Assembly: GCA_910587055.1 (NCBI GenBank)
Contig: CAJUKY010000019.1
Location: 1-33,078, forward strand
From: Candidatus Gastranaerophilales bacterium
GTDB lineage: Bacteria; Cyanobacteriota; Vampirovibrionia; Gastranaerophilales; Gastranaerophilaceae
DNA: 33,078 nt
Reading direction: 5' to 3'
Numbering within the stretch: position 1 is the first letter of the stretch; every line of letters starts with the position of its first letter. Positions 1 through 7,540 of this stretch are shown here, in pieces. Made by a program: the position numbers and the translations under genes. Below the pieces are notes generated by a model. That model did not search any database and was not told the origin of the DNA. It worked only from the letters and a program-made list of their open reading frames with translations.

Positions 1-9
1 AATATCAAT

Positions 10-42
10 GGAGAGGTGTCCGAGTGGTTTAAGGTGCAGATT
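10..42 (+). tRNA. 5' half of a tRNA-Ser, interrupted (attL candidate)
   Basis: The stretch reads as a class II tRNA 5' half: acceptor strand GGAGAGG, then TG, then a D-arm TCCGAGTGGTTTAAGG typical of bacterial tRNA-Ser, then the start of an anticodon stem. No matching anticodon 3' strand, variable arm, T-arm or 3' acceptor strand follows; the sequence becomes AT-rich phage DNA at about position 43. This fits integration of the element into the anticodon-arm region of a tRNA-Ser gene. The 3' half should lie at the other end of the prophage, outside this window. The anticodon cannot be read with certainty. Confidence 0.7.
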
Positions 43-168
43 TAAAAGTGCACATTTTTTACACATTTTATATTTTTTAAATAATCCTTAAAATATAGGA
101 AAATAAGGCTTTTTTAAAGAATATAAAATTTTTTATTTTTTAACTTTTTTAATGTTTTTAAAATTTTT

Positions 169-190
169 GGGCGCAAAATGGGCGCAAAAT
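169..190. repeat. Tandem 11-bp repeat next to the att junction
   Basis: GGGCGCAAAAT occurs twice head to tail (169-179 and 180-190), one helical turn apart, inside otherwise very AT-rich DNA between the broken tRNA and the first gene. Directly repeated short sites flanking the core are typical arm-type binding sites of tyrosine recombinases. That role is inferred; the integrase is not in the window. Confidence 0.55.
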
Positions 191-247
191 TTTTATACAC
201 AGAAAATCTGAGAATTTTGTGAGAATGATTTTAAAGGAGGAATTACC

Positions 248-742
248 ATGTATAAAAGTGAAAACGATGAAATCTTAAACAATAAGGAGTTGTATTTTGA
301 ATGCAACCATATTGACGATTTAGCAGGATATGAACTTTTAAAAAAAGATATAAGAATCACGCCTCAAAATGCAGTATTTGATAAGGATAGTAAAATAAGG
401 TTAATTTCTAACCCTAAAAGCCCTTATGGGTTCTCATCTTGTTGTTTAAGGGGTGATAAATGGGAATATATGGGCTTTGGACATTCAGGAGCAGCAAGTA
501 TTGTTACTGCTCTTTTGAAAAAACTACAAAAGCATCAAAAAATAGCAAATCAATTGGCTCTTTGTGATTATGAATTAGAACATGGCATAATTGGACTTGA
601 AACGCAAGGACGGTTAAGTGTAATTGAGTTATGCCAGCAAAAACAAAGAAAACTAGACGAAATTAAAGAAATCGTCACAAAACGAGATTACTTAAATTAT
701 GATGAATGTCTTGACGATATTTTAGAAATCTTAACATCTTAA
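248..742 (+). CDS. Hypothetical protein next to the att site
   Basis: A 164-aa soluble protein with no domain I recognise. It has a Cys pair in the middle (SSCCLRGDKW) and an amphipathic, charged C-terminal half (about residues 90-164) likely to be helical. The start is well supported by a near-perfect AAAGGAGG ribosome site 7 nt before the ATG. It is alone on the plus strand and separated from the late operon by terminators. Its position between att and the endolysin is where lysogenic-conversion genes often sit. It is too long for a typical excisionase and shows no DNA-binding motif. Function unknown. Confidence 0.75.
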   Translation: MYKSENDEILNNKELYFECNHIDDLAGYELLKKDIRITPQNAVFDKDSKIRLISNPKSPYGFSSCCLRGDKWEYMGFGHSGAASIVTALLKKLQKHQKIANQLALCDYELEHGIIGLETQGRLSVIELCQQKQRKLDEIKEIVTKRDYLNYDECLDDILEILTS

Positions 743-763
743 AGCCATTAAAAATTCGGCTTT
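741..763 (+). terminator. Weak hairpin terminator after the 164-aa gene
   Basis: AAAGCC and GGCTTT form a 6-bp stem with an 11-nt loop overlapping the stop codon region. Only a short run of T follows, after an intervening GAAA, so termination may be inefficient. Confidence 0.35.
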
Positions 764-847
764 GAAATTTTAACGAGAGGTTTGTTTACTAAAGTTTTGT
801 TGTTATTTTTTTAATAGAAAATATTACACTAAAATATTCCAAATATG

Positions 848-881
848 AAAACAGCGCACCGCCAAAATGACGAGTGCGCTG
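848..881 (-). terminator. Intrinsic terminator ending the late operon
   Basis: CAGCGCAC (852-859) pairs perfectly with GTGCGCTG (874-881) around a 14-nt loop. On the minus strand the stem is followed by TTTTC. It lies just past the endolysin stop and would end the minus-strand late transcript. Confidence 0.75.
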
Positions 882-924
882 CTTGAAAATATTATACACC
901 ATTTTGTTAACGTCAACAAGACAT

Positions 925-1413
925 CTAAATCCTCTCCCTGTACCACTTCACCTTGCCCCGGATATAATCCCCCACCCCATGGGCTACTAAATCGGGTTTG
1001 TAAGGCAGAAAATTAATGTCAATTTTCCCCTTGCTTGAAGTTTCAGGATGTTTTAATCCAAACTCATAATGTGTTAAGACTGTATCGGGCGTAATTGCAA
1101 TCTCGTATTGTTTGCAAAGTTCGGCACATTTTTTAAACAGTGCTTCCATTTGAACTTCACAAAGCGGGAACTGCCCCACGTGTTTTGGGTCATTATATCC
1201 AAGCATTCCACAAGCAGCAATACCGACACTTCCGGTATTCCCGCCACCCGTATGCGCTGCGTATTTTCCATCGTTGCAATTTAAGTTATCCTCCGGTTTA
1301 AATTTTCCCGCTGTAACTTTGCCGTTTTTATCCACAACAAAGTGATAATGGGTTAAATCAAGACTGTTCGGAAAATTGGTTCCTGCAGTCCAATGGATGA
1401 TTATTCTTTTCAC
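925..1413 (-). CDS. Endolysin, N-acetylmuramoyl-L-alanine amidase (Amidase_2 family)
   Basis: A 162-aa single-domain amidase that should cleave the bond between N-acetylmuramic acid and L-alanine in peptidoglycan at lysis. By analogy with T7 lysozyme, H7 (in HWTAG), H115 (in LTHYEFG) and D132 (in KIDIN) fit the zinc ligands, and K130 fits the catalytic lysine. The segment AAHTGGGNTGSVGI (residues 52-65) is the conserved core loop. The start is a GTG placed after a GGGGG ribosome site, because the nearby ATG is out of frame and closed at once by TGA. No cell-wall-binding domain or signal peptide is visible. It is the last gene of the late operon, 8 nt after the small membrane protein gene. Confidence 0.9.
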   Translation of the reverse strand: MKRIIIHWTAGTNFPNSLDLTHYHFVVDKNGKVTAGKFKPEDNLNCNDGKYAAHTGGGNTGSVGIAACGMLGYNDPKHVGQFPLCEVQMEALFKKCAELCKQYEIAITPDTVLTHYEFGLKHPETSSKGKIDINFLPYKPDLVAHGVGDYIRGKVKWYRERI

Positions 1414-1421
1414 ATTTCCCC

Positions 1422-1652
1422 CTAATTAGAATGTTTTTGCATAATCAATTGTTTTATAAACTTAGTATCTTCAAGGATAATATCTGTTTTGGTATCATTT
1501 TTATTTAATTGAACTTTCATCTCTTCCACTTCAACCTCAAGTTTTTGAACCCTTTTTGGTATACCGTCCATTGTAAAAATCCAAAATGCACCTGTGACAA
1601 TAAGTCCCACTATAGTTACTATGCTTTGAATGTGCTTAAAAATATTTTCCAT
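1422..1652 (-). CDS. Small membrane protein with coiled coil, holin/XhlA-like candidate
   Basis: 76 aa: one transmembrane segment (about residues 8-28, IQSIVTIVGLIVTGAFWIF) followed by a charged heptad-type helix (about 33-70). This layout (one membrane helix plus coiled coil, just before the endolysin) fits small phage lysis proteins such as holins or XhlA-type partners, though XhlA has its membrane helix at the C-terminus. The start has an AGGAG site at good spacing. The lysis role is inferred from position and topology, not from a family match. Confidence 0.6.
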   Translation of the reverse strand: MENIFKHIQSIVTIVGLIVTGAFWIFTMDGIPKRVQKLEVEVEEMKVQLNKNDTKTDIILEDTKFIKQLIMQKHSN

Positions 1653-1675
1653 TAATTCCAGACTCCTAATTTAAC

Positions 1676-2227
1676 TTATTTTGTCCATCTACAACTTAGC
1701 TCATGATACAGCTCATCAGGTGTAATTTCAGGATTTAATTCAGTTAAAATACCTTGTTTTTGTAATTCTCTTAAATGTAATTCCGAACAATGTCTTCGCC
1801 ATTTTGATTGTCGCTTTGTAAAAGCACTTCTGATGGCCGAAAAATACGGATAGAATTCTCCGATATGTTCGGCAATATTTGCACTAAACATCTCTATATT
1901 TAAATCAATGTTCCTCAAAATCAGTACATAATCATCAGCTGTTTTTAAAAGATAATCTGCCAAAGATTGCACTTTTGCCCTCAACGGTTTCATATCAAAA
2001 AGCATTATTTGGCCTTGATATTTAATTATCGAGCCAGTATGCGAAGGCACAAAGCATTCCTTCTTATTCTTGCACCTTTCGACCCAGCAAACCGTTTTTG
2101 ATACCAAGGAATTATTTTTAGTAAAAATGGCACTGCCGATTAAGGTTTTAGAATGCAATGCTATCCATACTTTTATTTCTTCAGGCGTTAAACCTTTAAA
2201 ATCCTTATCATGATAAACGTCAATCAT
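1676..2227 (-). CDS. Permuted papain-like (NlpC/P60 superfamily, YiiX/DUF830-like) protein
   Basis: 183 aa. The order of motifs is that of circularly permuted NlpC/P60 proteins: a His in SHTGSI (H63) followed by a beta-rich stretch, and the Cys much later in HCSELHLRELQKQGI (C147), then the TPDEL tail motif (170-173) also common in that group. Substrates of the superfamily include peptidoglycan peptides, amides and lipids; the substrate here cannot be told. The start codon overlaps the previous stop (ATGA). It sits between the tail fibre and lysis genes, so it could be a virion-associated wall enzyme, an accessory lysin or a modifier of envelope lipids. Confidence 0.55.
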   Translation of the reverse strand: MIDVYHDKDFKGLTPEEIKVWIALHSKTLIGSAIFTKNNSLVSKTVCWVERCKNKKECFVPSHTGSIIKYQGQIMLFDMKPLRAKVQSLADYLLKTADDYVLILRNIDLNIEMFSANIAEHIGEFYPYFSAIRSAFTKRQSKWRRHCSELHLRELQKQGILTELNPEITPDELYHELSCRWTK

Positions 2228-2754
2228 TCTTCTTCCTCATTATCGGCGGGCTGATTTGAGCTTGTTCCAGAGGCTTTGCCCGCACCGTTTGTTTCTTCCG
2301 CGGATTCTTCCTTTACGGGTAATTCTCCGTTTGCAATTTTAAACATATTGTCAATTTGTTCAGGTGTAATGTTTAATTTGGCCCCCATGATATCAAGCAA
2401 GGGATTGTCGCGCTTTAAAGTTTCGCACAAATCCCACTCAGCCTGTGCATCTTCATTTGTAGCAATTAAATCCTTAAGCTGTTTATAAGTTATTCCAAGT
2501 TCCTTTAATTGTAGCCATAAAACGCGTTTTGTCATTGTAAGATTATTCAAGCGTTCTCTTTCTTCCTTTTCTTTTTCTGTCTCATAAACTTCCGTATTAT
2601 CTGTTACAATTCCATCAACGAGCTTTTCAAACGGTTCAAGCGCAACCATTCCCTCTTCTGTCTCTTCAATGTCTAAACCTTGACTATGGTTGTATTTAAC
2701 GATAAAATCTGCTCGTTCATTGTCTGTATATGGTTTTTCAAGTCTATAACTCAT
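2224..2754 (-). CDS. Tail-fibre-adjacent acidic protein, possible fibre chaperone
   Basis: 176 aa, very acidic, with a central helical region (about 75-145: MTKRVLWLQLKELGITYKQL and following) and a low-complexity tail rich in Glu, Asn and Ser. Phage genes just after a tail fibre often encode assembly or attachment factors with a similar compact C-terminal helical domain. I do not recognise a named family with certainty. AAGGAG lies about 10 nt before the ATG, and its stop overlaps the next start. Confidence 0.6.
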   Translation of the reverse strand: MSYRLEKPYTDNERADFIVKYNHSQGLDIEETEEGMVALEPFEKLVDGIVTDNTEVYETEKEKEERERLNNLTMTKRVLWLQLKELGITYKQLKDLIATNEDAQAEWDLCETLKRDNPLLDIMGAKLNITPEQIDNMFKIANGELPVKEESAEETNGAGKASGTSSNQPADNEEEE

Positions 2755-2767
2755 ATTAATACTCTCC

Positions 2768-4633
2768 TTATGCTAAATAACCGCAAGCTATCCAACTAAA
2801 CTCTCTATTTGAACTATTAGAATAGCTAAATCCTCTTTTTGTAGGCGTATGTGGAAACTCTGAGCTAAATATTGCGTCATTGACATAAGTTAAACAATTG
2901 CCGCCTAAAGTATATTGAGTATTTGCAAAAGGTTTTAAATAAACTACGGTACCTGAACTCCTATTTGTATATCTCCCACCTTGCTCACACCATTTATCAG
3001 ACCAAATCCGATACCAAGAACTGCCATTAACATATGTTTCTGTTATATGCGGCACTGTGGAATTAGATAAATCAATATTCGCCTTATTTGCCTCAAGATT
3101 TCTTAAATCCCCCGTTAGTTTCTCTGTATCAATATTTGCAGTATTTATAAGAGTATTACCGACACAGAAATAAAGAAGCATTTTTGTACTTTTGGGCTGA
3201 ACGGTGGGTGAAGCTCCATAGGTAGGGTCACATAATGAAGCATCAAAACCCATACCAACATCATTAGAAGTTTGAGAACCAGCACCATAGCCTTGAGGGG
3301 ATAAAAATTTAAAAGGCGGTACATTCTGATGAGGTGTGTCATCTGCAAATACTACATATGCACCGTCAGCAGTTTTTATATTCGGCAACCCTGCGGGTAC
3401 ATACTTGCCTGCTTCATTGGGATTTCCCGTCATCTGAAAAAACCAATCGGTGCGGGGTAAAAATACCCTTTTATTTTCGGTATCAATCCCAAAGTAATAA
3501 GCAACACCTGTGTCCTGGTAGATATTATCAATTATGGGCTTTGCGGCTATATCATAAAAATAATGTCCATTCGGATTTTTTAATACAACATCTGCACCCG
3601 TCCACCATCTGGCACCATTAATATTGATATATGATTCCTTGAGGTCAATTAAACCGTTAAAAGCCGAAGTGCTATCATCATCTCTACCAAGGATTACATC
3701 AGGGGTACTCCAATAGCATTCCGTTTGAACCTGCTCGCCTTGCAAAACACCATTAATATACAGCTGAATTTTTTGACCATCCCATGTAAATTTTGCAACA
3801 TAAGTAGTATTTGGTTCTAATGCATATGCAGTTTTAATAAAAGGACCCCATGTATTACCGTTTAAGGGCATCTCTACTTCTAGCTCATTTTTGGAAGTAA
3901 ATACAATCTGCGGCGTACTTATGTTCTTTAGCTGCCCAAAAATTCCACAATGTATATTGGGCAATGTGCTTGCTGTGGTAAATTTAGCTGTCATTTCAAA
4001 GCTTGTAATAGAAGCAGGCAAAGAAAACAAAGGAGAAGTTTTCGCGTAATTAGACTCCGAAAAACCGCTAACTACCCCATTACCAATATTCAGATTGCCT
4101 GTTGTGGTTATATCATTTCTTATAGCCTCTAAAGTATTTGAGGGGTTTGTATATTCCTCTAAACATTTAGTGTAAAATGCAGTATCGGCCGTCAAGGTAT
4201 AAGTTCCCTGCAAAGCTTTTCCAACTGCTTCTTCGCCTTCTAAAACATGGTCAGAGATTATAATATCTCCAAGGTTATATTTACCGCCTGAATCGCCGCC
4301 GAAAGAAACTTTTTTCCAATTGGTATTATCAGTTAAGGGATTTCCGATATTATTGTCTTTTAATGATTCATAAATCACTTTTTCTTTATTAATAATCCCC
4401 GTAGCCCATTCGTATTTATTAAAAACCTCTGTAGTACTATATTTCCGCAGGTCGCAAGCTTCGATTCCTTCTTCAATATGATTCATATTATCGGCATTTA
4501 CAGGAGTTCCAAGCTCCGAAACAAGTCCAAAACTATCAATTAAGGTTACAGAACCATCAGAATTGTTACTTATTTCATAAGTTCTTGGTCTTTCGACTTC
4601 TTGGTCAACCCAATTATTTTTTACGTAACCCAT
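2768..4633 (-). CDS. Tail fibre / receptor-binding protein with LamG-like domain
   Basis: 621 aa, the largest product in the window. The N-terminal about 120 residues (including GTPVNADNMNHIEEGIEA) are typical of baseplate-attached fibre proteins. Residues about 185-345 look like a concanavalin/LamG fold: a PASITSFEMTAKFTT strand pair, WDGQKIQLYINGVLQG, and a LGRDDDSTSAFNGLIDLKES-type strand. The C-terminal third includes repeated short fibre motifs and ends in an aromatic, Gly-rich tip. A LamG domain suggests binding of cell-surface glycan. Start supported by AGAGGGG; the start overlaps the previous stop (TAATG). Confidence 0.8.
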   Translation of the reverse strand: MGYVKNNWVDQEVERPRTYEISNNSDGSVTLIDSFGLVSELGTPVNADNMNHIEEGIEACDLRKYSTTEVFNKYEWATGIINKEKVIYESLKDNNIGNPLTDNTNWKKVSFGGDSGGKYNLGDIIISDHVLEGEEAVGKALQGTYTLTADTAFYTKCLEEYTNPSNTLEAIRNDITTTGNLNIGNGVVSGFSESNYAKTSPLFSLPASITSFEMTAKFTTASTLPNIHCGIFGQLKNISTPQIVFTSKNELEVEMPLNGNTWGPFIKTAYALEPNTTYVAKFTWDGQKIQLYINGVLQGEQVQTECYWSTPDVILGRDDDSTSAFNGLIDLKESYININGARWWTGADVVLKNPNGHYFYDIAAKPIIDNIYQDTGVAYYFGIDTENKRVFLPRTDWFFQMTGNPNEAGKYVPAGLPNIKTADGAYVVFADDTPHQNVPPFKFLSPQGYGAGSQTSNDVGMGFDASLCDPTYGASPTVQPKSTKMLLYFCVGNTLINTANIDTEKLTGDLRNLEANKANIDLSNSTVPHITETYVNGSSWYRIWSDKWCEQGGRYTNRSSGTVVYLKPFANTQYTLGGNCLTYVNDAIFSSEFPHTPTKRGFSYSNSSNREFSWIACGYLA

Positions 4634-5046
4634 TAATACCCCTCTATTTGCCCAAACATAATATTTAAAAGTCCAACGTTGTTTTGGATTGCACGGGAGA
4701 TTGTGCCTAGCAAATCTTCATCACCCCGCCAAATTCCTTTAATCCCTTCGATAATATCAAGCGTTTCTACACACAATTGTTTTAAAGTCTTAAAATTCAT
4801 TTCAAATGGAATAATTTTGCTTGCTTTTTCTAAATATTCGCTTGAATGTAAAGGTTTGTAACAATGTCCTAAAAGGCAAACCTCATTTAAACTATCAATA
4901 AAATCATCCATATCGACAGTAAATCTATCTGCAAATTCGTGATTACCATAAAAATTAGGGCCGCTGCAATTATAGTGAATATCTTTTGCGTAGCGTTGAA
5001 TTGCAATAAGATGTGCGATTAAATTGTCTATATCTTCTCTATTCAT
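4633..5046 (-). CDS. Tail protein between YmfQ-like and fibre genes, function unknown
   Basis: 137 aa starting MNREDIDNLIAHL, mostly alpha-helical, no family recognised. A longer reading from TTG at 5148 would overlap the upstream gene by 68 nt and has no ribosome site, so I chose ATG 5046. That ATG also has no Shine-Dalgarno. Instead a TATAAT hexamer ends 6 nt before it, part of the repeated late box at 5053-5075, so the gene is probably read from a leaderless transcript as well as by readthrough. Its stop overlaps the fibre start, which suggests translational coupling to the fibre. Confidence 0.65.
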   Translation of the reverse strand: MNREDIDNLIAHLIAIQRYAKDIHYNCSGPNFYGNHEFADRFTVDMDDFIDSLNEVCLLGHCYKPLHSSEYLEKASKIIPFEMNFKTLKQLCVETLDIIEGIKGIWRGDEDLLGTISRAIQNNVGLLNIMFGQIEGY

Positions 5047-5052
5047 AAAGAA

Positions 5053-5075
5053 ATTATAAATTTTTGATAATCGGG
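5053..5075 (-). promoter_or_regulatory. Late promoter element, copy 7
   Basis: On the minus strand: GCCCGATTATC, then a TATAAT hexamer starting 17 nt after the first C of the box, then 6 nt, then the ATG at 5046. No -35 box is evident. It lies in the 34-nt gap between two tail genes and matches six other sites in layout. Confidence 0.65.
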
Positions 5076-5080
5076 CAAAA

Positions 5081-5572
5081 TTAAAGAGGCTCTGTACCAC
5101 AAACAAACGTACCACAGCGCCTGAAATATTCTGTGACAATAATATCAAATGTCAAATACGCCGGTTTTGCAGTCTTGACGGCTTTTTCCATCTGTTCATA
5201 ATTTGGGTCTTGCACAATTATTCTAAAATGGTAATTTCCACTATCATTAATAATGTAAATTTGGGGGTTTTCAAGATTATTTTGGATTAAAAGCCTTAAA
5301 TTTTTCCAATTTAAAGTTTTTTTACGAGCAAGTTTATTTAAAATTCTTTGCCTGCGTTGTTGCAGACTTAAAGAGCTATCATAAGGTAGGCTAAAATCCT
5401 TTTCCCAGCGTGCGATAAATTTCTCTGTAGTTTTTACATATAATTCTTTTATAAGCTGCGAAATATCATCCCTTAAAAGTTGTATTTCAGGGTCAATTGC
5501 AAGTAAAACATCTTTTATACCAATAATATTAGTCACACATTTTGGCAAGTGTTCATTATCGTAAATTGCCAT
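5081..5572 (-). CDS. Baseplate/tail protein, YmfQ (DUF2313) / Mu gp48-like
   Basis: 163 aa. The pattern of a helical N-terminus (IIGIKDVLLAIDPEIQLL), a central W-x-x-D-F-x-L-P-Y segment (WEKDFSLPY, about 54-62), then the Q-R-R-Q-R-I-L-N-K-L helix and a C-terminal mixed alpha/beta domain is that of YmfQ/XkdU/Mu gp48 proteins, which sit next to the baseplate J-like protein at the tail tip. Start has a GGGGG ribosome site; it follows the J-like gene after 2 nt, as in PBSX and Mu. Confidence 0.8.
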   Translation of the reverse strand: MAIYDNEHLPKCVTNIIGIKDVLLAIDPEIQLLRDDISQLIKELYVKTTEKFIARWEKDFSLPYDSSLSLQQRRQRILNKLARKKTLNWKNLRLLIQNNLENPQIYIINDSGNYHFRIIVQDPNYEQMEKAVKTAKPAYLTFDIIVTEYFRRCGTFVCGTEPL

Positions 5573-5574
5573 AA

Positions 5575-6651
5575 TTAGCCCCCGTTTTTCTTTCTTGCGC
5601 GGCTTTTTGGAACATAATTAATGATATTTACATCACCTATAACAGGATAATCCGTATCTGAAATATTTAATGACGTACTTTGTCCATTTAAAGTGTATTC
5701 AACAACATCTTCAACACCTGAACAATCAAATAAAAATTCTGAAACTTTAAAATATGACACGGTTTTATCAACTGTTGGTAAATATTTTTTAAGTTTTTCT
5801 TCGAGTTCATCTTGAACATCAACGGGCTCAAACCCTTCTTTTAAAACAACCGTGGCCTCAACATTTGCATAAATATAATTCAAGGCATTTACTATAATTG
5901 TAGCGTTAATTGGTTGGACTTCGTCTATATGGTCGTGCACAGCTTGTTTTAAGTCTTCTGATACCGTTGCATCAATTGCAGAGATAAAAACACCTACATT
6001 TCCAGGGCCCATAACCTCTGCAGATTTTATAACCGCTTTTTGTACCCCGGGCACTTCTCTTGCCCATTTTTCATATTGTTTTTCATTTGCATTTGTTGCA
6101 TCTTCCGCTAAATAATCTAAAATTCTTTGGCGATAAATTTCGATATCTTCATCATCAAACCCATCGTAAGCGGGTTCGGGGTTGTTAACAGTTTTTAAGC
6201 CTGTATATTCTGTTAGAAATTTATTTATAGAATTTGCAGGTACATTGCCTATAATGCCTTTTGTTTCGCATTTTGCCTTAACCCTTGCAACTCCTGAAGA
6301 ATTGATTTTCTTATATTCTTGCACAGTATAAATAAGATTGTTATAAATAGCTTTAACGTTTTGGTTAATAACGGCAAATTGGTCGCCTGTGATTTCCAAA
6401 TAAACTGTGGCGCTTTGTTTTTTTCTTGCGGGTATTCCATAATCTGCGCCGCATTTTTCCAAATCTTCCATGGTAGGTGCTGTTGTTACAAAGCATTTAT
6501 CGGCTATTTTATCTAGTTCAGTATCTTCAACGTTTGCTAACTCATAAGCGACAGAGCCTATAATCTGCTGCGAAAATCCGCCTTCTAAAAGGTTTGCAGG
6601 AATTTCTAATCTTTCATTTATTCTTTCTTGTATTTCTTCTTGTGTTCCCAT
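5575..6651 (-). CDS. Baseplate J-like protein (XkdT / Mu gp47 family)
   Basis: 358 aa, usual length for the family. The segment about 55-75 (FVTTAPTMEDLEKCGADYGI) and the central domain with RQRILDYL and GNVGVFI are characteristic of baseplate J proteins, which form the wedge around the tail hub in contractile phages. AAGGGG lies before the ATG. The neighbours (DUF2634 upstream, YmfQ downstream) are the normal PBSX order, which makes the call secure. Confidence 0.88.
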   Translation of the reverse strand: MGTQEEIQERINERLEIPANLLEGGFSQQIIGSVAYELANVEDTELDKIADKCFVTTAPTMEDLEKCGADYGIPARKKQSATVYLEITGDQFAVINQNVKAIYNNLIYTVQEYKKINSSGVARVKAKCETKGIIGNVPANSINKFLTEYTGLKTVNNPEPAYDGFDDEDIEIYRQRILDYLAEDATNANEKQYEKWAREVPGVQKAVIKSAEVMGPGNVGVFISAIDATVSEDLKQAVHDHIDEVQPINATIIVNALNYIYANVEATVVLKEGFEPVDVQDELEEKLKKYLPTVDKTVSYFKVSEFLFDCSGVEDVVEYTLNGQSTSLNISDTDYPVIGDVNIINYVPKSRARKKNGG

Positions 6652-6660
6652 TTTTACCCC

Positions 6661-7107
6661 TTATTGGTTATAAGTATAGCTCTGCGCTATACTGCCATAA
6701 ATTGTATTTACTGCAAAAAAGCATTCAACCTTTGCGCCTTTTTGTTCAATTTGAAAATCTGTGAGGCTTGTTATATATGGATTACAAAGCAGGCATTCTT
6801 CAATCATTCGCCTTAATTCTGAATATAAAAGTTGTTTTGCCAAATACCGCCCAATGAGCGTATGAATTTCATTGCCATAATCAGTCGAATAAGCAAGATA
6901 AGTAAAGCGACTTGCCTGACGCGCAAACCATATCCAAACTTTTATCGCCTCGTTTTTTTCAACATAATAATATTGCCCACCACGGGTTTTTAGTTGCCCT
7001 GTCTCAAAATCAAAGGCAAGTTCTCTAAAAATTGGTAATTCCGATTTTTCTACTTTTTTTGTTTCTTCTGTTAATGTGGTTGGTATAAAAGCGTAGTTAC
7101 TGCTCAC
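6661..7107 (-). CDS. Baseplate protein, DUF2634 (XkdS-like, gp25-type)
   Basis: 148 aa; the KKVEKSELPIFRELAFDFETGQ start and the Lys/Trp-rich middle (AIKVWIWFARQASRFTYLAYS) followed by DYGNEIHTLIG are typical of DUF2634 / gp25-like baseplate wedge proteins. It starts with GTG at 7107, preceded by GGGGGT. The start lies inside the end of the preceding gene (11-nt overlap). Confidence 0.8.
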   Translation of the reverse strand: MSSNYAFIPTTLTEETKKVEKSELPIFRELAFDFETGQLKTRGGQYYYVEKNEAIKVWIWFARQASRFTYLAYSTDYGNEIHTLIGRYLAKQLLYSELRRMIEECLLCNPYITSLTDFQIEQKGAKVECFFAVNTIYGSIAQSYTYNQ

Positions 7108-7540
7108 TTTGTACCCCCAAATTTTGTACTTTTCCCAAAATCAAATACGTGTTGTTTCCAAGCTTTTGTACTGTAATATAATCGCCCATATGCAGTATAA
7201 ATCTATCATGTAGTGTTTTTGTCCAATTGTAAAAATCGGTTAAAAACTGCTTTTGAGTACCTGAAATTTCAACATCCGACACTGGGGAATTATCAGCCTG
7301 CCATAAAGCCGGGTTAATGGTTTGCGGGCTATCCATCGAAGCTAAATCAAGTTCAATATTTTTATCTAAAAGAAGATTGTTGATATAAATTGTGTCACCA
7401 TTTTTCAAACTCAGCTCTAATCCCTGATACTGGATTGCAAAAGGTTCAAGCTCCAAAATTTGCCCAATCTGCACTGGGGATTGTTGCACTTTTTTTGCCT
7501 GATTCCGCATTACTTCAACAGTTTTACCCAAGCTTGACAT
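7097..7540 (-). CDS. Baseplate protein, DUF2577 (XkdR-like)
   Basis: 147 aa. A small predicted OB-fold type beta domain (about 25-55 and 105-140) containing GDYITVQKLGNNTYLILGKV, as in DUF2577/XkdR proteins encoded between the XkdQ-like hub protein and the DUF2634 protein. Both ends overlap its neighbours (17 nt upstream, 11 nt downstream), so translation is likely coupled. Confidence 0.75.
   Translation of the reverse strand: MSSLGKTVEVMRNQAKKVQQSPVQIGQILELEPFAIQYQGLELSLKNGDTIYINNLLLDKNIELDLASMDSPQTINPALWQADNSPVSDVEISGTQKQFLTDFYNWTKTLHDRFILHMGDYITVQKLGNNTYLILGKVQNLGVQSEQ

Noticed and set aside
41..120. Terminator after the broken tRNA (CCTTA ... TAAGG followed by T run)
   Set aside because: The stem has only 5 bp with a 13-nt loop in AT-rich DNA; too weak to call as a feature.
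925..1413. Two look-alikes of the late box within the endolysin gene (near 988 and 1083)
   Set aside because: CCCGATTT-like and CCCGATA-like strings occur there, but the hexamer at the fixed distance is absent and they are in coding sequence.
4633..5148. Longer form of the 137-aa gene starting at TTG 5148
   Set aside because: It overlaps the upstream gene by 68 nt and has no ribosome site; ATG 5046 is placed exactly behind a promoter hexamer.
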